Source: Proteles cristata cristata (taxonomy: Eukaryota; Chordata; Mammalia; Carnivora; Hyaenidae). From it: 64,000 nt of DNA. The notes beneath the pieces were generated by a model, which did no database searches, had not been told where the DNA came from, and was given only the letters and a program-made list of their open reading frames with translations. The stretch lies in assembly GCA_017311185.1 (NCBI GenBank), contig JAESUZ010000346.1, positions 806,001 to 870,000 of the forward strand. Reading direction: 5' to 3'. The translations under genes and the position numbers were made by a program. Of this stretch, positions 19,840 to 30,399 are shown one piece after another. Positions within the stretch are counted from its first letter, which is position 1. Every line of letters begins with the position of its first letter.

Positions 19840-21060
19840 GGGACAGGCCACCTAGCTGTCCTTCGCCCAACAAGCCCAGGCTGGATCCCGGGGCCCCGGC
19901 GGCCTGGCCCAAGCCGCGCTCTGCTCCGGGCAGGCGGCCGCGGTGATGTGCCGGATCCTGCGCGCCGCACTGCTGCACGACCGCCGGCGCCGCTAGGCGC
20001 ATCGAAGCCCACCGCGGGGCGCAGGCGGCAGAGCGCCCTTCGAGAAGGTAGGCGACGGTACGCGCGGAACGAAAGTCGCCCCGGAGGTCCTGCGGGCCCG
20101 GCGTGAAGCCCCAGTCTTGCAGAATTGTCCTTTCTCGGCCCTTCGCGCAGGCGGCACCCCCCCACCCCCAGGCGCTTCAAGGAAGGGGGTAGTGCCATGC
20201 CCGAGCGAGACCGCCGAGGGCCTGGTTGGGGGGCACCTCGGGTTTCCCGAAGGAGGGCCGCTCATCACTCACGCCCAGTTTCTCCCTGTGGGTCTCTGGC
20301 TAATGAACAGGGGTCCCTGCAGACTTGTCTGATGTTGCTTCAGGAAGGCCACCTCTGTGGGCTGCCTCCTCCCAGACGGCAGGGCAAAGGGAAAAGGCAC
20401 TTGTCAATTGTTGTTCCCGGGTCAGAGGAGCGACGGCGCGGGGGTTTGGTCCGGCCCGGGGCGCACACCGCCTGCGGCGCGCAGGAGGGGCGGCGAGAAA
20501 CCCGGCGGCGGCGGCGGCGCTTCTCCTAGGCCTCCCCTCCTGGACTCTGCACCGGGGGGCCCATCCGCTCGCGGCCCAGGAGCCTCGCTTCTAATGCTGA
20601 GCAGACTAAGAAGGAGTTGTAGGGGGAGACTAGGGCGAGACCGAGATGGGTCTCAGTTTGGGGAGGCAATCGATTTTTGTTATTTACTATAAAACCCACT
20701 CCCGGGGGATGGAGTGTGACCCTGTCCTTCAGAGAGGTCACGTCTAGGGAAAGAAGCGCAGCCCTTTCTCTTTGCCACTAACTAGGGATAGAGGCATTTG
20801 CTCCCGGAGACTTAAAAATCGCCAGTTTCCGGGCACACATTCCGCGCCAGCCTTTGCTGGGTTTAATTCTGCAGGGCGATTGATGGGAGGCAACAGCAGC
20901 CGCAACTCCAGCAGCGACTCTGGCCGCGTTTGTGTCCGGGGTTGGGCGCCCTGGGCAGCGCCTGCGCGCGTGCCTGCGTGGGTCTTTTAAGGCCTCTGCT
21001 GAGCCGGGCGCCTCGGAGGCAGCGGCGTTGAGGGCAAACCCGCGGCACATTCCGCGTGCA
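19840..21060. other. Second CpG-rich block upstream of GSC
   Basis: Dense CpG and GC-box-like sequence recurs at 19860-20110, 20410-20600 and 20890-21060, separated from the GSC island by a more AT-rich stretch (19150-19840). Several long ORFs cross it, but they overlap each other in different frames and look like GC-rich composition effects. It could be an upstream promoter, a divergent non-coding transcript start or a Polycomb-type extension of the island; the sequence alone cannot decide. Confidence 0.55.
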
Positions 21061-21069
21061 TTTCTGGAG

Positions 21070-21990
21070 AGGTGCTGGGAACAGCAAGGCGCAGAGACTT
21101 CGGCCACAAATTTTGAGAGTGCTTTCCAGTTTTTAAATAACGCAGCCGTGTCCCCCCCACCCCCCGCCCCGCAAGCATCTTGCCTCTTTCCACCTGGTAC
21201 ATTGTTCTCTCTAATAATGAGATTTAGCAAACCCCTGGGCTTCGCCTCTTGCTTTTCTGCAGCCCTCTCAGGGTACCCTCCGATTCCTGGAAGGAAGAGC
21301 ACTGTGCCGAGAGTCTGAGCATCGGAGTTTTAGACCCACCGTTGCCTCCTTGCAGATCATCCCTCCTCTCTAGGTCGTGGTACTTTTTTAGTTGATGGAA
21401 CCAACTTCAACAATCATCGGGTCCCTTAAAACCGTGAGAATTAATGAGACTAGGTGACTGTCACCCGGGGTAGGCTTTGGGGCATTTTTCTAGTTCTTTT
21501 CAGAGGGCAAAGGTGTATGCTGTCCCCATCCCCACCCAGGGCAGGGTCTCTATCAGCTGGGTCCAAGGTAAGGAAAAAGGAGTCCGAAAGCTCTGTCTTC
21601 TTGCAGAAGGGACTTTCCAGGAAGAGGTCCCGGGGACCCAGACGGAGCTCCACTCCAGTTACTCAGTGTCTCAGGGAGCTCACCGCCTGCAAGGAGGGGC
21701 CTCCCCACCCCGCCTGCGCCTCCGTCTGCAGGCTGCGCAGTGTCCGCGGGGAGGCGGGAGCCGGGAAGCGGTGAGCGGTGCGGTGCGCGCGCTGTGTCCT
21801 CTGCGGGGCTGAAACCCACAAGTGTCCGCAAGGCGCTAAACAAACAATCATCGCCCGGCCCCGCCAGGCGCAATTCGAATAACAAATGCAACGCACGCAA
21901 ATTGCCTGCCTCGTGTTGCTAAGCGATTGTTTGGATTGTTTGTCCGCGCGCACGCACCGCTCAGCATGGGAGGACCGGGAGCGTCCGGAG
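21070..21990. other. GSC upstream flank, CpG-moderate unique DNA
   Basis: No transposon recognised. CpGs are still frequent (21700-21850, 21940-21990). Several overlapping open frames exist, none with a domain. TTAAATAACGCAGCC and GTTAATGAGAC-type AT patches are scattered. Confidence 0.45.
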
Positions 21991-21999
21991 GCGGCCAGC

Positions 22000-22330
22000 A
22001 AGCGCTTAGGTCCGACATGCAGTAGAGCCGCTGCTGATTTTACTTATTATCACCCAAACACGATTTCACGCAAAGCAATCACCATGCCAGCAGACTACGA
22101 AAATGTGTTTGTTGAAGAGTCAGTCGCCGCGGTAATAGCCCTCATTTTTAATATATTAAAGAATAGATCACCGGATTGCGGATGCGTAAGGTATATGCGC
22201 GTTTCGGCATCCACAAAGGCGTTTTTGCTCCGCAGTCATCGCCAAATTGATTCATAGAGCCCCGACTAAATTGCTTGTCTGATTTAAAACCGAGTGCGCA
22301 AATTTGGAGTGTGCGTCTGGGTATCTCCTC
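22000..22330. promoter_or_regulatory. Candidate conserved non-coding element upstream of GSC
   Basis: This is a repeat-free block with balanced composition and unusually well-kept CpGs outside a classical island (CACGATTTCACGC, GTCGCCGCGG, ATGCGCGTTTCGG). AT-rich cores such as TTTTTAATATATTAAAG are interspersed. It begins ~3.2 kb upstream of the predicted GSC start. The sequence looks constrained, but conservation cannot be tested here. Confidence 0.4.
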
Positions 22331-22699
22331 CCGCCCCAAGATACTTCATCCGGGAGAAAACTGTCGCCCACTGTCCTTACACACATGCACCCATGGCTGT
22401 AAAAAATGCATATGCGGTCCCAACTTCTTACGGTTTCAGGAACTTTCTTTTCTTAATTCTTTCAGCCTCTCTCTCTGGGTCACAGAGCACAGCTCATAAT
22501 CGGATGCCTTTAAGAAGATTTTTTGTGGCATGTGCAAAAAGCCGGCGTGTCCTTTTCAAAGGTAGGGAGCCCCCTGGAAAGGCAAATTAGTTGGGTCGGA
22601 TGAATTAGGAACAGTGGCGCAGACCGGGCTGCGGAGGGTGTACCGCGTTGAGACCCGTACAGTCTCCACAGCGCAAATTGGCTTTATTGCTTGTAGGTG

Positions 22700-22722
22700 G
22701 GCTTAAAAAAAAAAAAAAAAAA
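22700..22722 (+). repeat. Poly-A run
   Basis: A simple A homopolymer following GGTGGGCTTA, with no SINE or L1 body next to it. Confidence 0.8.
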
Positions 22723-23119
22723 TCCAGTGCCTCAAAAACAGGGCTCAAACCCCGGTCCGCGGCCTTGCTCCGCGGAGGACACCTCCGGTAGCCCCAGGGG
22801 TTTTTCCGTGTGAGGTTGGGTGGGTGGAGTACAGCTCCAGGTGTAGATGCGGCCTCGCTTAGGGCGGCGCGCTCACACAGCTCATTCAGCCGATACAAGG
22901 ACACTTACTAGCAGGGAAGTAAAACTTTGCGGGAAGTTTTGCAACATTCCAAATAAGCGCCCTGAGCCTCGGAGGACGAAATAATCGAGGTGTTAGGAAA
23001 ATTCAACATAACTGGGGTGGGGGGGAGGGGGAGATTAGGGTGTCGAAAAATGACGTCTTCTCAAAGCATCCGAAAAAAAAAAATAGTCCTGGGTTTCCAG
23101 GGTTGCAGAAATCCGCTTT

Positions 23120-23600
23120 CAGCCGAAGTATTTACCAAAGTTTGTTTCAAAGTGACTGCACCGTTGCTCCGGCAAATCACGGAATGCAAATGCCGCTAAT
23201 TTGTTCTCAGCGGAACTTTCTCTTGAAATGATTAGCAAAGTCAGTCATTTGAAAATTAGAGCGAGTGCACAGACAGTTCCCGAAGCCCCTCGCTAACCGA
23301 GATCAGCTTCTAAAGTTTTCATTCATGTAAACCTCATTAATGAAGATCTTTTATTTAAACGTCAGGGGGATTTGAAATTTAGAGTAAATTATGAAGCTTG
23401 TATGTCTAGCCAAGTCATGGGTCAAATGCATTTGTGAAAAACTGCTAAAAGAGCATATGGTTTTGAATTTTTCTACAATGACTAGTGTTTAAATAAATTG
23501 CTTGTACTGCTTAACTTCATGTGTAATTTTGACAGAAATTGGCCTATAGCCTTTTGATATGTAAACATTTCAGCCTTTTATGCGGTATAAAAAAGACACT
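23120..23600. promoter_or_regulatory. Candidate conserved enhancer block upstream of GSC
   Basis: An AT-rich, repeat-free stretch holds exact binding-site matches: POU octamer ATGCAAAT (23184-23191), palindromic homeodomain site TCATTAATGA (23334-23343) and forkhead core TGTAAACA (23560-23567). ATTAGCAAAG and TTTATTTAAAC segments lie between them. It is ~4.3-4.8 kb upstream of the promoter. The enhancer role is inferred from motif density and absence of transposons. Confidence 0.45.
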
Positions 23601-23714
23601 TGCTTTTTAGGATCAGCTCAGGCAGTCACCCTGTAATTCAGAAAGCTGGCATCTACATTACATTCTTGCTAGATTTCAACTTTGCAGTGGCAGCCTCGGG
23701 GGAGAGAAAAAAAG

Positions 23715-23717
23715 GGA

Positions 23718-23768
<51 letters not shown>
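23715..23768 (+). repeat. (GAAA)n microsatellite
   Basis: About 13 near-perfect AAAG/GAAA units, directly downstream of the AT-rich candidate enhancer block. Likely length-polymorphic. Confidence 0.97.
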
Positions 23769-23929
23769 GATATTTCAAAAGCAATGTCCATTTGGGATTA
23801 AAAGCTGCAAATGAGGGGAGAATGTGCCACTTACTATCTGAAAGAAATGGATAAACCATAGTTATTAAAGAACATTTTCTGTCATCTTTCTTTAAGCCAG
23901 CCTGCTTGAGAGGACACTTAAGCGGGGCT

Positions 23930-24020
23930 GGGACTGACTGCCGTGTCATTAAATGCTTATCTTCGAGCCAGGCCAATCAGTCCAACACGCAAATAGGTGT
24001 TAAAAATCTAGGTATCACTT
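23930..24020. promoter_or_regulatory. Candidate T-box/homeodomain block
   Basis: AGGTGTTA (23995-24002) fits a T-box half-site. GTCATTAAATGC and CCAATCAG lie just before it. Repeat-free. A forkhead core TGTAAACA follows at 24296-24303. Function is inferred only. Confidence 0.25.
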
Positions 24021-24399
24021 CAGGATGTTAGCAGCGAAATGGCTTCATGTCACAGAACCCATTGAGATGCAAAAATCAGTCTGGGAAGAGAATCATCTCT
24101 CCTGGCACGGGATCCCTGGACACAAAATGGCACGTCTGAGTCACGCGCAGGGGTCTCTCTCAGCAGGAGACTGTGGCTGGGAAAGGCCGAGTCCGCACAG
24201 GGGCCCAGTTCAGAGACCCCTCTGGGCTGCCAGGGTTTCTGAAACACATATACATCTGCATAAACCCATTTGTTGCTCATATATCCGTCATCTCCTGTAA
24301 ACAAGCTTGGAATGTGGATTGGAAGGCTGGTTACAGAGCGAGCTGCCTGTGGGGTTGACGCAGCTACCCCCGGTGCTAGACTGGGCCACACACTTGGCA

Positions 24400-26340
24400 T
24401 GGTGGCCCCCTTGCCTTCCTGTCTGTTCCCGGGTCCTACCCTATTTATCCCATCCGTCAGCTTTGTCCCATGTCTTTTTCCCCAGAGACATGGCCCCCCT
24501 GCGGAAGTTTTGGAAGCACTAGCAGGAGATAGGAAGCAAAGGAGACCAGTTTATGTATATACAAGTTGAGCCATCAAACAGAGCGAGATCTTCTTTAGAG
24601 AGAGACTGTCCGGGGACAGAATATGATTAAGAAAGAAGACTGGCCGAGAAAGACAGGAGGAGGTGTTTTATTTACCTTTCTTACGCATTCCAACGCATCG
24701 AAGTGTGGTCAGCAAGCCGGAAAGGGAAGGATATATTTCATAACACAAAGAAGGCACCAGACTTTGGTTTGGTTTTGTTTTTCCTCAGCATTCTACATTC
24801 CTCTCTAACCCGTCTGTCCATTTTGAAAGGAATAAGGGTAAATTTTTCCTGTTATCCGTGGTCTTAAAGTTCTTGGGAAAACAACTGATTCGCTAATAAA
24901 ATATTTCCGTGGCTTTCAGCCTGCTTAACTTTGAGGAAACTTACCCCCAAAACGTGTTTGTGATCAAAGTTCGCTAGGCGAGATATGTATTTGGGGTAAA
25001 AGAGAAGACTTCATCCTTAAGAGATAATTTGGGAAGTTGTGGGTTTGGGTTTCTTTTGCTTTGTTTTTGAAGGAAAGAATATCACAAGATAAAACTGAAA
25101 ATTATGGGCGAAGATAGCCATGCCCGGGTGGCTGTGTTCCGTGTCCAGAAAGGTTGGTATCCGTAGAGATACGGATGGCGTGAAATCTTGTTAGTGTATT
25201 TATCTTTTTAAAGAGGACTCAATAACATGGTCATTGGACAGTACGTCCTCTTAAGATCTGGACGTGAGACGGATAGCAGGTAGCATTGCGGCCTCTTTTT
25301 CAACATCAGAGTGAGGAAACCGACAAGCATATTCCTAGATGGGTCTTGTCCTTCAAAGCAGTCACCAGGGGAGGCTCCCAGTTGCTCCAGCATCATTCTC
25401 AGTGATGATTTGGAATAGTTTTCTCAACTCCTAAAAGGTCACTTACTTGGGCCCATTAATTCTTGTCTGCCTTTTAAAGATGCAGGTAGACTCCCCTGCC
25501 CCTTGGTTATGTGCAGAAATCAAGGCTTCTGAAAAGCCTGAGGAGTCAGACAAAGTCATGGGAAGTCGGGGAGGGGGGTGGCGGGAGGGAAGTCACTTTC
25601 AGAGGTCCAGAGCTCACGGGTCATGTCACCTGCTCAATCCCACCATCCAGAAGGGCCAATGCTGTCACTCAGCTCTAACCTGGCTTCCCATGAGAGGAAC
25701 AGGCTGGGTCCTTCCCGGTGTGCCTGGATAATTCAGATCAGTTCTCTGTCCCCAAAAGGAAAAAGGAGAATTCCCAGAAACAACCTCAACTTTCAATTTG
25801 TTTGATTTGTGTTGGGGGCTTTTATTCTCTTTTCTTAGCCAGGAGGCCAGGAGTTTTGGAATATACACACACACACACACATACACACACACACACCCTC
25901 AGCCCCCCCTTCATTTTGCACACTTGATCACTTCTGGGCCAATCAACCCCGATACCAGCCCCTTGGTCACCTCCTTTCTGGAGGTTGTGTTTATTTTCTT
26001 GTTTGGGGGTATCTGCCTACAGCCGAGGACGAAAACCAAACGATGCTGGGTCCCGAGGTGGATTTGGTTTCACTTAGCAGTAAAATTCTTTCTGCAGACC
26101 AGAAGGTCTTGGATTTAAAATCACAAGAGTCCATCTACCCTGTCATTGAGTTGTTCGTAATTTATGTATTATGGGAAAAAGTAGTCTGTTCGTAGTAATG
26201 ATAGCTTGGGGAATTAAGTATATGAGCCAAACATAGGACAGTTGAACTGAAAAGAACCCTTCTTGTGTACATGATATCTCGCAGGTTGTTTTTTTTTTTT
26301 AACAGGTCCCCAAAGGACATTTCATTCCCCTCTCTTAAGG
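24400..26340. other. GSC upstream flank, non-coding
   Basis: Repeat-poor DNA, AT-rich at 24820-25200. It contains one CA microsatellite. No exon or domain recognised. Confidence 0.5.
25862..25897 (+). repeat. (CA)n microsatellite
   Basis: Interrupted CA repeat, ACACACAC with one ATAC interruption. Confidence 0.97.
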
Positions 26341-26480
26341 TTTGTAGACAGAGTCATTTGCAGCCGCCCTGGTAGGTGAACGCAATACATGCAAGTGTAA
26401 TGCTGACGTCAGCAAGCACTTTCATGCCCGGCCAATGACAATCTTTCCCTGAGACTCTAGGATCCTGGAATTACTTGAAT
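26340..26480. promoter_or_regulatory. Perfect C-MARE (Maf recognition element) in unique sequence
   Basis: TGCTGACGTCAGCA at 26401-26414 is a perfect 14-bp palindrome identical to the CRE-type Maf recognition element bound by Maf homodimers; its core TGACGTCA is also a full CRE/ATF site. The surrounding ~140 bp is repeat-free, 7.6 kb upstream of the GSC start. In vivo function is unknown. Confidence 0.5.
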
Positions 26481-27068
26481 CTTGAAGTGTCTCCAGTTGA
26501 TTTTGAGGCGGAAACATAAGTTTTTGATAATGCTACCCACGTTCTGATTTAAGCTGTGGCCATTCTTTTTTTTTTTCTTTCCTTCCCCCCTAAACCCTCA
26601 GAAAGTACCTTTCCAAGTTAAACTAGGTGGTCAAGTGAATGTCTAACTCAAACTAATTTTTGAAATACCTTGTTCACCAATCCAGTCCTTCAGTAAGGGA
26701 GCAGCGGCAGAGAGGGTTGCTTTCAAAGTGCTCCACGTGGCTGAAGGACTGTGGCATTTCTGAGGAGGTGGATATTGAATATGTGTGGCGAATGCCCACC
26801 ACTGCAGATTTCAGGGAAATTCTTTATTGAATATTTCTTGCTCAGAAAGCTGAAGTCACTGTGAAATCTCACTCCTTGGATCTCTGTTGGGGCTGACCTA
26901 GTCTCCCAACCGAGTAACAAATTGCCTTTTTATGAGTGTGTGCTCTGAATGGGAGCAAACATCTGCACCCTGAGGCATAAGGTGGTAGAAACTGGCATCG
27001 AGGGCCAGCCGTGACTAGGTCTAATTAGGGCAAGCTTCTTGTTCATTTGTTCTAGAAAATGGAGCAAA

Positions 27069-27266
27069 AAGGGGAGCCTGAGTGGCTTAGTAGGCTAAGG
27101 GTCTGACTTCGGCTCAGGTCATGATCTCCCGGTTCATGAGTTCGAACGCCGCGTCGGGCTCTGTGCTGACAGCTCAGAGCCTGGAGCCTGCTTCGGATTC
27201 TGTGTCTCCCTCTCTCTCTGTCCCTCCCCCCCTCAAAAATAAAGAAATATTTTAAAAATTTAGAAA
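27069..27266 (+). mobile_element. CAN SINE
   Basis: Head GGGGAGCCTGAGTGGCTTAG. Target-site duplication GAAAATGGAGCAAA (27055-27068) and GAAAATAGAGCAAA (27267-27280). It marks the distal edge of the SINE-free zone around GSC. Confidence 0.95.
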
Positions 27267-27414
27267 GAAAATAGAGCAAATGGACCTGGCATAAAATCTG
27301 GAAGGTCTGGCACCAAACAGAGTGAGCCGGCGAGGACCATCTCTGTGTGTCTAATGGATGGTCGTTCCACTCCCGGGAAGCAGGTCCTGTTTCCGTCCCC
27401 TGATGCAGGTAGAA

Positions 27415-27500
27415 CACCAAGGACAGAGAGGGGTCCTTATCTGCCCAGGGTCATCCAGCTGAGGCCTGGATTTGAGCTCAGCTCCGTTTAGCTTCCCCTC
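27415..27500 (-). repeat. MIR fragment
   Basis: CTGCCCAGGGTCATCCAGCTG then GGATTTGAGCTCAGCTCCG matches antisense MIR. Confidence 0.6.
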
Positions 27501-27522
27501 TCATACTGTGAGAGCTCTTTTT

Positions 27523-27739
27523 TTTTTTTTTTTTTTATTTATTTCTAGGAGAGAGAGAGAAAGACAGCGTGAGCAAGAGAGGGTCAGAGAGAGAGGGAGA
27601 TACAGACTCTGAAGTAGGCTCCAGGCTCTGAGCTGGCAGTCAGCACAGAGCCCGATGCGGGGCTCGAACCCACGAACCGCCAGATCATGACATAAGTGAA
27701 AGTCGGACGCCTAACATTAGTAAGCCCCCCAGGCTCCCC
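27523..27739 (-). mobile_element. CAN SINE (young subfamily)
   Basis: TTTCTAGGAGAGAGAGAG left, diverged head CCCCCCAGGCTCCCC right. GTGAGAGCT(C)TTTT flanks both sides (27508-27522, 27740-27752). Confidence 0.93.
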
Positions 27740-27759
27740 GTGAGAGCTTTTTAAAACAA

Positions 27760-29060
27760 GTGAATGCCCAGCTCACCAGCCTGGTGGGCAACGCCTTTTG
27801 TTCCCTGGCCCCAAGCTACCTTTCCTCCCTCCCTTCTGTCCCATCCTGGTTTCTCAGGACTCTGGCCACATGGAAGGCCCATGCTCTGTGCCGCTCAGTC
27901 TCTGTGCCTTCACTGGCTCCCTTCTCCTCTCCTCCATGACCTCCCGCTGTTGGCTCTGTGTGGCCACACTGGCGTCCCTGTCTGGCGGTGTGGACGTGGC
28001 CTCTGCCATTCTGAAGACCTGGAGGTAATTGTCGGGGCCTCCTGTGCTCCGGAACGAGTCCTCTTAGGGTTGAAAGTATCGGAGCTGGGACCCCATGGGC
28101 AGAACCAGCACTGGGCCTTGGCCCTATGAGTGTGCTAAGCCACGTGTTTAAGGAGACAATACATTTTCACCCTTTCCCCCACCCCACCTCCTCGCTTCTA
28201 CATCCTCCCCAAATTCCAGGCTAAAGATCCTTAGCAGGGGAGTGTTAATTAACCACAGTGGGTGCTCTCCTGAAAGAGATAAAAGAGCAGGCGAGGCAGT
28301 TCTGTCCATCTGTTAACCCCAAGCAGTTAGCTCCCCAGACACTGGCCGGGGGTCATCAGGTGGCTGGTGTGTGCACAGGAGTGCACTGGTGTGCAGGTAG
28401 CCTTGTGTCCCTCCAGCCACGCCTGTGCACACAGGTAGGCCAACTGTTACCTTTGAACCTGAGGACCAACACATCTGGGTGTGTCTGGGTGGGTCCTAAA
28501 TAAAGAAAGCAGGAAGATTCCTCAGGTCCATGGGGTTGAGCCTCCACTGGAGCCTTCCTTTTCCCATCTCTGAAATGGGGAAGCGGTCGGGAAGCCAGCT
28601 GCAAATCTCCTCTTAGCTCAGACATCGACCTTTGGTCACATTTAACTTGAGTTCTGACTGTTTAGGGAAGATGTGTCCCCACTTCCCAGTGGTGCAGCCA
28701 AAAGGGGTCAGAATCCAGTTCGAGGCCACGTGGAGATGTGGGAGCACAGCTGCCTGGACAAAGCTGGCCCTCCGTGACGGGTAGTGGGTCTTGGGTAGTT
28801 GAAGAAACTGCTTTTGAGCCACCTAAGCAGGGACAGGTGGTGGTGGTGGGCCCTGGCCACCTCTGGGAGTCCTGTTTTAAATCTGCGGTTACCCCCCCTG
28901 CCCTTCCACACTGACAAAGCGAGTCAAGGAGAGACTCCCTGTGAAACTCTGGGCACTGGAGGCTCATCTAGCAAAAGAGTTAATGTTGGACACTGACAAA
29001 GCTCAACTATCTCTGACTCCAGAGCTCCTGATTCCAGAGTCCCCCCTGCCCCGCTCCCCG
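27760..29060. other. Non-coding stretch; possible L2 remnant at its start
   Basis: 27780-28050 (CTCAGTCTCTGTGCCTTCACTGG and similar) faintly resembles L2. The remainder shows no recognised element. A GGTGGTGGTGGT run sits near 28845. Confidence 0.35.
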
Positions 29061-29064
29061 TGGT

Positions 29065-29195
29065 GTGGTGGCTGAAAGTCCAGCCTTCGTTGTCAGGCTC
29101 ATAAGCTGCATAAGCTGGAGCAAGCCCTGTAACCTCTCTGAGCCTCAGTCTTTGACTCTGTTAAATGGGGATAGTATGCATGATGCCATTCTCAG
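29065..29195 (+). repeat. MIR SINE
   Basis: GCAAGCCCTGTAACCTCTCTG, AGCCTCAGTCTTTGACTC, GTTAAATGGGGATAGTA: a clear sense MIR. Confidence 0.8.
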
Positions 29196-29989
29196 GGCAA
29201 GCGAGCGAGCGTGTGCGCCCATAGAGCAGCGGCAGTAATTTGTACGGGGAAAGTCCTTTACTACCTTAGAGGATGTTTGCCATTAGGGCCCCCAGCCCTC
29301 AACTGCAAACAGATCAAGGGACAGAGAAACCTAAATATCTGGAGGGGTGTAGGTAGAGGCCTGGGCTCAGCTCCCTGCACAACAAAAGCCTCAAATCCTA
29401 TCCTGGGGGAATTCCCAAGGAAAATGGTGTGTCACTTAGGAATTAGCAATTCTCCACGACTTCACTTGATTTTCAGATTAAAGCAACAGGGAGCCACAGG
29501 GCAGAGACCAGGAGCTCAGCCTTCCTGATGAAGAGACCGAGGGCCAGAGGAATCTAAGGATTTTGCTCCGGGTGTCAGAGCGGGAGGTCAGGGCACCATC
29601 ATTCCTTGCTGGGCCTCCTGGTAGCCTGAGACGACTTCCACCAGACCCCCCCCCCCCCCAACTTTGCTTCTTCAAACAACCGGCTTGACTCCAACTCTGC
29701 TGTGGGAAAAAGCAAGGGGGCTTCCAGCTGTGGGGAGGCTGAGATGCTGTGGGGACCACTTGCTGGGAGGGTGGGGTCCTCCGGAAAAGCTGTGCACACA
29801 CTTGCCAAGGTATCTTTGCCTCCCAAGGAAGCCAGTGTGGAAGGGGCAGTTTTTAGGTCAGAGTTCACATGTAACTCCAGTCTCTTCCCCTCCCCTCCTC
29901 CCCACCACCCTGCCCCCAACCTGTTTGGGCGGGGCATACATTATTCATAGGTTAACCTACTAAAGGTTAAGGTTTAAGACCCCCTGAGT

Positions 29990-30245
29990 AAAGCCACCCT
30001 AGCAATCCCTTCCACTCATTCTATACACAAGGTCTGCGGAAGGCTATTCGTGAAGGATAATGAAATTCATTAGCAAAAACCTAAATGTTTACCAGTGGGG
30101 TATTCATTAAATAAACCAGCACGCACTCATAATAAATAGCCATGCAGTGATTGAAGAGAAGAAGGCCATCTCGTAGGTGCTAATATGGAAAGATCTTTAA
30201 GATGTCTTGTTGAATAGCAAAGATAAGTTATCTGTAATATTATGA
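29990..30245 (+). mobile_element. Old L1 3' fragment
   Basis: AATGTTTACCAGTGGGGTATTC, AATAGCCATGCAGTGATTG and TGGAAAGATCTTTAAGATG resemble the end of ORF2 and the 3' UTR of ancient L1s. It ends in a GT microsatellite. Confidence 0.55.
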
Positions 30246-30246
30246 C

Positions 30247-30277
30247 TGTGTGTGTGTGTGTGTGTGTATGTGTGTGT
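30247..30277 (+). repeat. (TG)n microsatellite
   Basis: Alternating TG with a single TATG interruption. Confidence 0.95.
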
Positions 30278-30399
30278 TCATATACATACAACAGCAACAC
30301 TGGCTATGGGTTCTTATGAGTTAATGTTTGGAAAGCAGTTAGAACAATGCATGGAACATAGTCAATGCTGTATGGTGTTAGAGAAATAAATGTAAATGC

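Noticed and set aside
19592..20692. Cluster of overlapping long frames upstream of GSC
   Set aside because: They occur on both strands in a CpG-rich block, contradict each other and lack domains; a non-coding CpG domain explains them better.
23715..23768. Possible CRISPR-like or regulatory array of short repeats
   Set aside because: A simple GAAA microsatellite with no spacers.
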